Shown piece by piece: positions 18,722-26,012 of a stretch of 64,000 nucleotides of DNA. The DNA comes from Phycisphaerales bacterium (GTDB taxonomy: Bacteria > Planctomycetota > Phycisphaerae > Phycisphaerales > UBA1924). Positions within the stretch are counted from its first letter, which is position 1; the number at the start of each line of letters is the position of its first letter. The DNA is taken from NCBI GenBank assembly GCA_029260345.1, contig JAJDDK010000006.1, positions 124,001-188,000 of the forward strand. The letters are read 5' to 3'. The position numbers and the translations under genes were made by a program. The notes beneath the pieces are model-generated. The model saw only the letters and a list, made by a program, of their open reading frames with translations, did no database searches and had not been told where the DNA came from.

Positions 18722-21145
18722 TCAGTGTGTCCAGTTCGCCAACAACGTCGCAAGGTCCGTTCCATTCACGAGTCCGTCGCCATTGAGATCGGCGCCAAAC
18801 TCGCCGTCGAGTCCCCATGCAGCGAGGAGTTGCGCGAGGTCAGTGCCGTTGACGACGCCATCGTCATTAAGATCATTCGGGATGAGGTAGAGGTTCTCGA
18901 ACCACTGAGGTTCGCCGAGATCAGAATCCGCCGCTGCGATGTCCAATTGATCATCACCATTGAAATCTGCGATGCCAATGCCGCGTCCGCCGTAGGGAAG
19001 TGTTGTGACGATGTGTGTAATGAATTGTGGCGGCGAGCCGCCAATGTTTTCGTGAAGTCGAATGCCGTCGGCGTAGCTGTGCGTCGTGATGATATCTAAA
19101 TCGCCATCGGCATCGAAATCAACACATTCGATTGTTTGGACGAAATCTGAGGCTTGAACTCCAGCTCCGGAGTTTATGCGGTGTTTATCAAATGGCTCAA
19201 TTGGGCTCCCGGTGTATTCGAGCCATGCAAGTTCACCATCCAAGTACACGATAATCAAGTCGCCATCACCGTCTTGATCAAGATCGTGAATTCGCGTGCG
19301 CCGCGGACCGGCGACCATGAGCGCCACGTGCTCCTTAAACGCAGGCTGAACCGGGTTCGTTCCAAGATTCTCCCACCAAAGGACTTGCGATTGACTGCCG
19401 CTGAGGCTCCGAAACCCGGCAAGATCGATATCGCCGTCACCATCGACATCTCCAGCTCCTGTGAGCGCGACCGTGCCGGAATAGGTGAACAGATGCACAG
19501 GCATGAACGAAGGTGGAGACTCACCATCGTTGTGCATCCAAACAAAATGCGAATTTTCGGTATCCCGAGATAGGAAATCGATGTCGCCATCGCGGTTTAG
19601 GTCCGCGACGACAATCGAAGAACTGAGCTCAGGTGTTGTGAGATCAAGAACCTCAAACCGCGGAGGATCCGAGCCGAGATGGCGACAGAGAAGGATCGTC
19701 CCGAATATGTCGGTCAGAATAATGTCCAGAAACCCGTCCCCGTCAAAATCATCATTGAAAATCTCGCCAGGAAAGAACAGACCAGATGGAATGGATTGTC
19801 CTGCCCATGTTGGCGGGTCGCCCCCAAGGTTGCGGAAGAGCCGTACGACACCGTTTTGCCCGTCGAGCACCACGATGTCGTGTCGTCCGCTGTTCGTAAA
19901 GACGCCGCTCCCACTGCCCGAGGTTCCAGAAACTCCATTCGCGATCACGCTCGGTCTGAATACATGACGTGCGGTCAAGTCCGAGTCATTGCGATGCCAG
20001 CGGATCGCATCATCGAACGCTGATACCGCGATGACGTCGAGATCGCCATCACTGTCAAGGTCGCCCAAGTCTATCCATCGCGCCATGTTTGCGGAGCTCG
20101 AAATGACTTCCTGATCAAATGTCGGTGGGTTCGATCCGAGATTGCGCCAATAGCGGACGGAATCATCGGCGCTGGAAACAGAGACAACATCCGCGAGACC
20201 ATCATTGTTGAGATCGGCGCTAACGGCGAAGGCGGGTTCGTCAGCCTCACCAATGGTCACGGTCTCGACCGAAGGCGGATCACTGCCCAAGTTCTTGTGA
20301 AGTCGAATCGAGTCATCACCAGTCCACGTTGTGATTATGTCTGGTTCGCCATCTCGGTTGAAATCCACAAGGGAGACTTCCATTGCGCCAGAGGCCGAAC
20401 TCGACGAAAAGAGATCATGCCTCACAAATTGAATTCCATCTCCATTTGGATTCGTGAAGAGCTGTACGAACTGAAAGCCTCCAACAATGACATCCACGTG
20501 TCCATCATTATCAAAGTCTGCAGCTTCGACTGATCGCGCCGACGCATACTCGTCCGTAATGACGAATTCGTCGAATTGGCCGATGCTCGTGGCATTTTGA
20601 TGAAAGCACCGCACGGAATCATCTGATCGGCTCGCGGCAACCACATCGAGATAGCCGTCCCCGTTGAAATCGGCGATGTCCACGTCAAAGAACGTTCCGC
20701 CCATTCCGATCACGCTTGTTTGAAACAGCGGCGGAGATTTTCCTACGTTCTCATGCAGCCAAATCTCTCCAGTGAAAGTGCCTGTGCTGCCGCAAGAAAT
20801 GATGTCAAGATCGCCATCATTGTCAGTATCGGCAATGTCGAAGTTCCGTAGAGCTCCTGCGACTGTTGCAACTTGCACTAATTCAAAGGAGGGGATGATT
20901 CCACCTTCGTTGAATAGGATGCAAATGGCGCCGCCTGTGCCTTGGGCCACGATGTCCACGAGGCCATCACTATTGATGTCACTGATCTTGATAAATGTCG
21001 GAAAATCGATAGCCGTGGATACGTCTAATCGAGTTGTAAATACAGGGACTGGGACGTCTTGTGCCGACGCATTTGGCGCGATCGAAACCATGCCCGCAAT
21101 GACAAGGACGATAGAGCCGAAAGATTTGGCAATTCGCAGAGGCAT
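18722..21145 (-). CDS. Exported VCBS/FG-GAP repeat protein with C-terminal dockerin repeats
   Basis: The 807-residue protein begins MPLRIAKSFGSIVLVIAGMVSIAPNASAQ, a clear signal peptide. The body is about fourteen repeats with the calcium-loop core D(F/I/L)(N/D)xDGxLD(I/V)(I/V) separated by lines such as RxxxNLGxxPPxF. Two or more seven-bladed propellers are likely. It closes with dockerin repeats (DLNDDGVVNGTDLAQLLAAWG and DLNGDGLVNGTDLATLLANW) and TH as the last residues. G+C is lower than in prkA next to it, as in the other FG-GAP gene at 9.4 kb. TAGAAT ends nine bases before the ATG, so the mRNA leader would be very short. Confidence 0.87.
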   Translation of the reverse strand: MPLRIAKSFGSIVLVIAGMVSIAPNASAQDVPVPVFTTRLDVSTAIDFPTFIKISDINSDGLVDIVAQGTGGAICILFNEGGIIPSFELVQVATVAGALRNFDIADTDNDGDLDIISCGSTGTFTGEIWLHENVGKSPPLFQTSVIGMGGTFFDVDIADFNGDGYLDVVAASRSDDSVRCFHQNATSIGQFDEFVITDEYASARSVEAADFDNDGHVDVIVGGFQFVQLFTNPNGDGIQFVRHDLFSSSSASGAMEVSLVDFNRDGEPDIITTWTGDDSIRLHKNLGSDPPSVETVTIGEADEPAFAVSADLNNDGLADVVSVSSADDSVRYWRNLGSNPPTFDQEVISSSANMARWIDLGDLDSDGDLDVIAVSAFDDAIRWHRNDSDLTARHVFRPSVIANGVSGTSGSGSGVFTNSGRHDIVVLDGQNGVVRLFRNLGGDPPTWAGQSIPSGLFFPGEIFNDDFDGDGFLDIILTDIFGTILLCRHLGSDPPRFEVLDLTTPELSSSIVVADLNRDGDIDFLSRDTENSHFVWMHNDGESPPSFMPVHLFTYSGTVALTGAGDVDGDGDIDLAGFRSLSGSQSQVLWWENLGTNPVQPAFKEHVALMVAGPRRTRIHDLDQDGDGDLIIVYLDGELAWLEYTGSPIEPFDKHRINSGAGVQASDFVQTIECVDFDADGDLDIITTHSYADGIRLHENIGGSPPQFITHIVTTLPYGGRGIGIADFNGDDQLDIAAADSDLGEPQWFENLYLIPNDLNDDGVVNGTDLAQLLAAWGLDGEFGADLNGDGLVNGTDLATLLANWTH

Positions 21146-21290
21146 TGGCCTCTAATTCTACAAACTCGTGGCTCAGTACCAAAGCGGAAATGCCCTTCCA
21201 ACTGAATATCGAAGGCTTTGTTTGATTGCGGTACTACGCATAGTGTTGCGAAGATCGGCTACGCCCGAATTTTGGTAACGCTGTGTTCGG

Positions 21291-23396
21291 TCAATCGCCC
21301 TTCGAATCTCCTCGCGCGAAGATCGACGCGACGTAATTCAGCACATCCGTCGCGGAATTCTCGTTGTAGCCGAAGTTCTTGATGAGGCGTTGTTTCACGA
21401 CGTCGATCTTCTTCTGCGTCTCGTCGTCCACGACGCTGGAGACGAGGTTCTTGAGTTTGATCGTGTCGCGCTGGTCTTCGAAGAGTTTCAGCTCGAGCGC
21501 CTTGTAGAGGCGCGCGTTGGTGTTGTATTCGAACTTCTTGCCGTCGAGGGCGAGGGCGCCGATGTAGTTCATGATCTCCTGGCGGAAGTCATCCTTGCGG
21601 CTGTCGGGGATGTCGATCTTTTCTTCGATTGATCGCATCAGGCGCTCATCCGGCTCATCGTCTTTGCCGGTGTAGCGGTTGCGTACGCGCTCTTTCTGGG
21701 TGTAGGCGCGGACGTTTTCGATGTAGTTCTGGCAGAGGCGGGCGATGGCTTCTTCGTCAGCGCAGATGGCGCGCTGGACTTCGCCCTTGATGACGTCCTC
21801 GTATTCCTCAAGAACGAGGGAAAGCATTTCCTTGTAGTGCTTTTTCATCTCCTCATCGGTGAGGAGGGAGTGGTGGTCGAGGCCGCGCTCGAGTTCGTTG
21901 AGGACCATGAAGGGGTTGACGCCGCGCTCTTCGATGGATTGCGGGCTGACGAGCGTGTTGGAGATTTTGTCCTGGATGTAGCGCGGCGAGATGCCGTTCA
22001 TGCCCTCGCGGTTGGCTTCTTCCATGAGCTCCTTGACGGAGTCCTCGGTGTAGCCGCTGATGGCTTTGCCGTTGTAGAGCTTCATTTTCTGCATCAGCGT
22101 GAGGTCAGCCTTCTTGGGCTCGGCGAGGCGTGTGAGGATGGCCCACATCGCGGCGACCTCAAGCGTGTGCGGCGCGATGTGAATGTCGCGGACGCGCTCG
22201 GCGCCGAAGTCTTTCTGATAGATGCGGATCTCGTCGTCGAGACGGATGTTGTAGGGGACGTCGATCTTGATCGTGCGGTCGCGGAACGCCTCCATGAGTT
22301 CGTTGGACTGAAGGCGTTTGAATTCGGGCTCGTTCGTGTGGCCGAGGATGACTTCGTCGATGTGCGTCTGCGCGAACTTCTTGGGCTTGATCATGTGCTC
22401 CTGGCTGGCGCCCAGGAGGTCGTAGAGGAACGCGACATCGAGTTTGAGGACTTCGATGAATTCGCACACGCCGCGATTTGCGATGTTGAGTTCGCCGTCG
22501 AAGTTGAAGGCGCGGGGGTCGGAGTCCGAGCCGTATTGGGCGATCTTGCGGTAGTTGATGTCGCCGGTGAGTTCGGTGGAGTCCTGGTTTTTTTCGTCCT
22601 TCGGCTGGAAGGTGCCGATGCCAATGCGGTCCTTTTCGGAGAGCGCGATGCGACGCACCTTGACGTGCTTCATGGCTTGTCGCCAGTCGCCGTCGTAGTG
22701 GCTCATCAGGTCGGCCATGACCTTGCGGCAGAAGGGGCAGAGTTCGCCCTCGATGCGGATACGGCCACGGTGGTAAGTGGGGTGGTAGTTTTCGTTGACT
22801 GCTGCGATGAGGTCAGCGCGGGCGCTTTGCGGCGCCAGGCGCAGGGGTTCCTCATGCATGGGGCACATGAACTCGTGCGTCATGTCACCGGCAGCACAGT
22901 GCTCATCGAGCATCCAGGAGAAGGTGTACAGCGCGCCGTCATCGGTGCGGGTGTACGCCTCCATGCCCTTCTTGAGCATGCGCGCGATGGTGGATTTGCT
23001 GGAGCCGACCGGGCCGTGCAGCAGCAGGATGCGCTTGTCGGTGCCGTAGCCTTCCGAAGCGGAGCGGAAGAAATCGACAAGCTGCATGAGCGCGCTGTCG
23101 AGGCCGAAGACGGCGTCGGCGCCGTGATCGAACGGATCGCTGAAGAAGTGATAGCGGATCAGGTCTTTCTTGAAGACGCGATACTTCTCCCAGCCGTGGG
23201 AGAGGATCATGTCGTAGACGCGCTGGTACGCATTGCGCGCCACAGCCGGGTTGGCGGCGACGATGTCGAGGTATTCCTCGTACGACCCGGACCAGTGCTG
23301 CTGCTGGAAGGTGCGCCGATCGACTCGATTCTCGATGATGGAGAAGTATCGATCGCGGGCGCTGGAGGAATCGTTCGCGGAGGGTTCGGGGTTCAT
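21291..23396 (-). CDS. prkA: PrkA-type serine protein kinase
   Basis: I start at the ATG at 23396 ([11 protein letters not shown]), preceded by AAGG; the frame stays open another 837 bases and crosses the divergent trmB gene, which cannot be coding. The product is 701 residues, the PrkA length. The AAA-like N domain shows a degenerate P-loop GPVGSSKST in [32 protein letters not shown] and [10 protein letters not shown] give cysteine-rich blocks. Typical PrkA sequence follows ([49 protein letters not shown]). PrkA usually neighbours yeaH/ycgB (spoVR); neither is visible here. Confidence 0.93.
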   Translation of the reverse strand: MNPEPSANDSSSARDRYFSIIENRVDRRTFQQQHWSGSYEEYLDIVAANPAVARNAYQRVYDMILSHGWEKYRVFKKDLIRYHFFSDPFDHGADAVFGLDSALMQLVDFFRSASEGYGTDKRILLLHGPVGSSKSTIARMLKKGMEAYTRTDDGALYTFSWMLDEHCAAGDMTHEFMCPMHEEPLRLAPQSARADLIAAVNENYHPTYHRGRIRIEGELCPFCRKVMADLMSHYDGDWRQAMKHVKVRRIALSEKDRIGIGTFQPKDEKNQDSTELTGDINYRKIAQYGSDSDPRAFNFDGELNIANRGVCEFIEVLKLDVAFLYDLLGASQEHMIKPKKFAQTHIDEVILGHTNEPEFKRLQSNELMEAFRDRTIKIDVPYNIRLDDEIRIYQKDFGAERVRDIHIAPHTLEVAAMWAILTRLAEPKKADLTLMQKMKLYNGKAISGYTEDSVKELMEEANREGMNGISPRYIQDKISNTLVSPQSIEERGVNPFMVLNELERGLDHHSLLTDEEMKKHYKEMLSLVLEEYEDVIKGEVQRAICADEEAIARLCQNYIENVRAYTQKERVRNRYTGKDDEPDERLMRSIEEKIDIPDSRKDDFRQEIMNYIGALALDGKKFEYNTNARLYKALELKLFEDQRDTIKLKNLVSSVVDDETQKKIDVVKQRLIKNFGYNENSATDVLNYVASIFARGDSKGD

Positions 23397-23705
23397 GCTC
23401 TGCCGCCTTGCATCGCGAGGGGCGGCGCGTCCGGTTCCGCGGCGAAGGTGCTGCGGCGTCTTGCGTCGCCCGGATCTACGGGACTGATATTCGTGCAAGG
23501 TCGCGCGCCGCCGCGAAGCGACGCCGATGTCCGCAGGACGGGCCGGTTGAAAACCGACTTCGTCTGATCGACTCATCGGTCGATCAGGGCCCGCGAATAC
23601 AACGTCCAGCGCGGTTATGGTACGCATGACCTGTCGCGGCGGTTCGGTTTTCGCTCGGAGGGGCGATTGCGAGCGTGTTGTACGGTCCTCCCTACACTTC
23701 AGGCT
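23397..23705. other. Intergenic region between divergent prkA and trmB
   Basis: This 309-bp gap is open in several frames but has no protein-like or SD-started frame. On the trmB side TACACT (23693-23698) ends 7 bases before the ATG and may be a -10 box for a leaderless message. I see no operator palindrome, hairpin or RNA motif. Confidence 0.5.
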
Positions 23706-24416
23706 ATGAGTTTCGGACTGGCTCGAGGAAAAACGTTGGACGCGGGCGCGATTGGGCGCACGAGCGCAGATCTGCCCGCGCTGCCGGATGATCCAGGGGA
23801 TCGGGCGTCGGCGCGATTTGATCCGCGCGCGTGGTTTGATGAGCCGCAGCGGCGATTCGAAATTGAGATCGGTTCCGGCAAGGGGGGGTATCTGGTCGAC
23901 GCGTCGAAGCGTCAGCCGGACGCGAATATGTTGGGGATCGAGTGGGCGCGGGAGTTTTGGTTGTACGCCGCGGACCGTTGCCGGCGGCATCAATTGACGA
24001 ATGTGCGACTGCTGAATGCGGATGCGGTTGAATTCTTGAAGTGGCGCGTTTCTGAGGCGATCGCGGATGTGGTTCATCTGTATTACAGCGATCCGTGGCC
24101 GAAGAAGAAGCACCACAAGAGGCGCGTCGTGCGTGATGAGTTTTTGGCGGAAGCGCATCGCGTGCTGAAGCCGCGCGGCGAGCTGCGCGTTGTGACGGAT
24201 CACGATGAGTATTGGGTGTGGATGGAGGAGCACTTCGCGCGGTGGACTGACGCGGGCAGGGCCGGCGCGCGGTTTGAACGGCTTGGCGAGGACGAGGCGC
24301 GGGAGCGCATTCGCATCAGTGAGCGCGAGTCAGAGCTTGTGGCGACGAATTATGAGCGGAAATTTACGAATGAAGAGAAGCCGCCGCATGCGGCGGTGCT
24401 GGTGAAGCCTGCTTGA
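23706..24416 (+). CDS. trmB: tRNA (guanine-N7-)-methyltransferase
   Basis: TrmB methylates G46 in the tRNA variable loop using SAM. The 236-residue protein starts at the ATG at 23706 (MSFGLARGK). The SAM-binding motif I is [15 protein letters not shown], motif II-like sequence is [11 protein letters not shown], and the family signature [17 protein letters not shown] is present with the following [33 protein letters not shown]. The C-terminal TNYERKF is also conserved. A 40-residue N-terminal lead is longer than in E. coli. No Shine-Dalgarno is visible; the start fits a leaderless transcript. Confidence 0.95.
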   Translation: MSFGLARGKTLDAGAIGRTSADLPALPDDPGDRASARFDPRAWFDEPQRRFEIEIGSGKGGYLVDASKRQPDANMLGIEWAREFWLYAADRCRRHQLTNVRLLNADAVEFLKWRVSEAIADVVHLYYSDPWPKKKHHKRRVVRDEFLAEAHRVLKPRGELRVVTDHDEYWVWMEEHFARWTDAGRAGARFERLGEDEARERIRISERESELVATNYERKFTNEEKPPHAAVLVKPA

Positions 24417-24448
24417 TTGGGAATTCACGGAATCATGAGCATTTCGAA

Positions 24449-24473
24449 GTGTGCCACTGCTCTTGAGCAGTGG
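24449..24473 (+). repeat. Left REP-like inverted repeat with hairpin
   Basis: A 5-base GTGTG prefix is followed by the 20-base hairpin ccactgctcttgagcagtgg (9-bp stem, TT loop; the prefix GTGTG precedes it). It is the exact reverse complement of 25085-25109. It lies 32 bases after the trmB stop. Confidence 0.9.
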
Positions 24474-24486
24474 TGAGTCGAAGAAA

Positions 24487-25068
24487 TCATTGTGCTTCGT
24501 TGACAGTGCTCCGTGCAAATGGACGGTCCATCCGAATCGGCACATCTTGTTCACCAGCCCAGAATTGAGCACTCGACCATGTCCAATCCGTCGGCAACTT
24601 CACAAGCCCCCTACGAATGGGATTTGCGTGGATGTATTCAATTGCTTTGAGAACGGTTGTTTCCTTGAAGAGATTTCGATCGAAGCCACCTCCCGGCTGC
24701 CAGAACCGAAAAACCTTCCTTGATGGGTAATTGACGGTAAGACGATTAAGAAATTCGGTGTTGTCGGTTTCCGTGAGATAATTTCGAGCCGCGTCACTCA
24801 CAGGTCGTTTGATAGCATTGAGAATCTTTCGCATCTCGTATTTATGGTCATATGGCTTGATGAGCACATGTACATGCTCGGGCATGATCACATAAGCCCA
24901 GAGTTCAAAATTGTGACTCTGTCGAGCTGATTCGAGTGCTTCGACAATCCATGCTCGCGACCGGTCGCTCACGAGAAGGGGTATCCGTTTGAAGCAGGAA
25001 AACGTCAGGAAGTGAGTATGGCCCGGAAGGTCGTAAGCACGTCTTGTCTTACGGATGGGGGTTTGCAT
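24487..25068 (-). CDS. REP-associated tyrosine transposase (RAYT, Y1_Tnp)
   Basis: This is a 193-residue single-strand transposase of the IS200/RAYT class. The N-terminal GHTHFLTFSCFKRIPLL is the family's usual opening. The metal-binding HUH motif is MPEHVHVLI, and the following ALESARQSHNFELWAYV and YIHANPIRRGLV match RAYTs. The catalytic Tyr most likely lies in the segment around AIEYIHANP. An ATG at 25068 opens the gene 17 bases inside the right-hand repeat. RAYTs mobilise or maintain short REP hairpins and do not usually move themselves freely. It looks intact. Confidence 0.9.
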   Translation of the reverse strand: MQTPIRKTRRAYDLPGHTHFLTFSCFKRIPLLVSDRSRAWIVEALESARQSHNFELWAYVIMPEHVHVLIKPYDHKYEMRKILNAIKRPVSDAARNYLTETDNTEFLNRLTVNYPSRKVFRFWQPGGGFDRNLFKETTVLKAIEYIHANPIRRGLVKLPTDWTWSSAQFWAGEQDVPIRMDRPFARSTVNEAQ

Positions 25069-25084
25069 TGTGGACGTAGGTTAA

Positions 25085-25109
25085 CCACTGCTCAAGAGCA
25101 GTGGCACAC
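25085..25109 (-). repeat. Right REP-like inverted repeat with hairpin
   Basis: Perfect 25/25 inverted copy of 24449-24473, 16 bases upstream of the RAYT start codon. It ends 14 bases before the stop of the neighbouring HAD gene. Confidence 0.9.
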
Positions 25110-25122
25110 AATCTTGGAGCTC

Positions 25123-25977
25123 TTACGCCACAAGAAACTGTTCGACGACTTCAACGAGCGGGTTTGAGTCGGAATCTGATTTCAGCAATTGATCCGCCGC
25201 CGTTCTTGCCTCACCCCATGCATTGGCGACGGCGAGGCCGAGACCGGCAAACTTCAGCATGCCAGCATCATTCGGGCCGTCTCCGACGGCGCAAATGCGT
25301 TCGCGCGGGATGGACATTGAGCTCGCGATGTTCTCGAGCGACTTGCCCTTGTCCACACCAGCGCCCTGAACTTCGAGCTTGTCGTCACCGGCGGCGCGGC
25401 AGGAGATGTGCCCAGAATTGACGTATTGATCCATGAGCAGATTACGCAACGCCGCCATTCGTTCGGGTTCGGTCATCAGTGTCAAGCGCGTCGGCTCTAT
25501 GTGTGCGAATGACGAGACCGGCCCGACATAATGTGGCTCAATATCAGCAATGATGCGGCGGCGACGCTTCGTGTCCTCGCAATCGGTGTACCAACGGTCG
25601 ATGTGCTCCAGCGAAATCACGACGTCAGGGTCGATCGAACGAGCCGCGGCGATGACGCTGGATGCAATCGTGCGCTCAAACGCGAAATGGCCCAGCGCTT
25701 TCTTCGCCGTCAAGCTCCAGATCACGGCGCCGTTCTGATTCATGGTGATGGCGGGCCAGTGTCCACCGGATGACCTGGACGCGGGGTTATTGAGCCCGAG
25801 CGCGGTCACCAGAGGCAAGGTGGTCATCGGCGGGCGCGCCGAAGAGAGGATGACCATGACGCCGGCGCGGGTTGCGGCGCGCACCGCATCTGCATTGGCG
25901 CGCGATAAGACGCCTTTGGAATCAAGGAGTGTTCCATCGACGTCAATCGCCAGGATGTCAAAGCGCGGCGCCGTCAC
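25123..25977 (-). CDS. Cof-type HAD-superfamily phosphatase
   Basis: The 284-residue protein starts with GTG at 25977. HAD motif I is DILAIDVDGTLLDSKG (nucleophile Asp and acid Asp), motif II lies in VMVILSSARPP, motif III includes the lysine of VDKGKSLENIASSM, and motif IV is AVGDGPNDAGMLKFAG. The Cof-type IIB cap lies between. Family members hydrolyse sugar phosphates or pyridoxal phosphate. The specific substrate is not readable. TACGCT ends 6 bases before the GTG, which suggests a leaderless transcript; no Shine-Dalgarno is present. Confidence 0.9.
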   Translation of the reverse strand: MTAPRFDILAIDVDGTLLDSKGVLSRANADAVRAATRAGVMVILSSARPPMTTLPLVTALGLNNPASRSSGGHWPAITMNQNGAVIWSLTAKKALGHFAFERTIASSVIAAARSIDPDVVISLEHIDRWYTDCEDTKRRRRIIADIEPHYVGPVSSFAHIEPTRLTLMTEPERMAALRNLLMDQYVNSGHISCRAAGDDKLEVQGAGVDKGKSLENIASSMSIPRERICAVGDGPNDAGMLKFAGLGLAVANAWGEARTAADQLLKSDSDSNPLVEVVEQFLVA

Positions 25978-26012
25978 GCATAGAGCGTAGAGCGCCGTTC
26001 ATCTCCGTGCCG

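Larger units (their letters stand above)
24449..25109 (-). mobile_element. REP-RAYT element (REPtron-like)
   Basis: A Y1 transposase gene is framed by a perfect 25-bp inverted repeat, each arm of which is also a hairpin. The element is lower in G+C than trmB and the HAD gene on either side. I saw no target-site duplication directly outside the arms. Confidence 0.8.

Noticed and set aside
21837-23567. Long plus-strand frame of 576 residues opposite prkA
   Set aside because: It is the GC-rich reverse-strand shadow of prkA: no start site, and its composition (runs of Val, Asp, Ala) mirrors the codon bias of the opposite gene.
23397-24233. The prkA frame stays open for another 837 bases upstream of 23396
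   Set aside because: The extension crosses the well-supported trmB gene on the other strand and has no PrkA-like sequence before [11 protein letters not shown].
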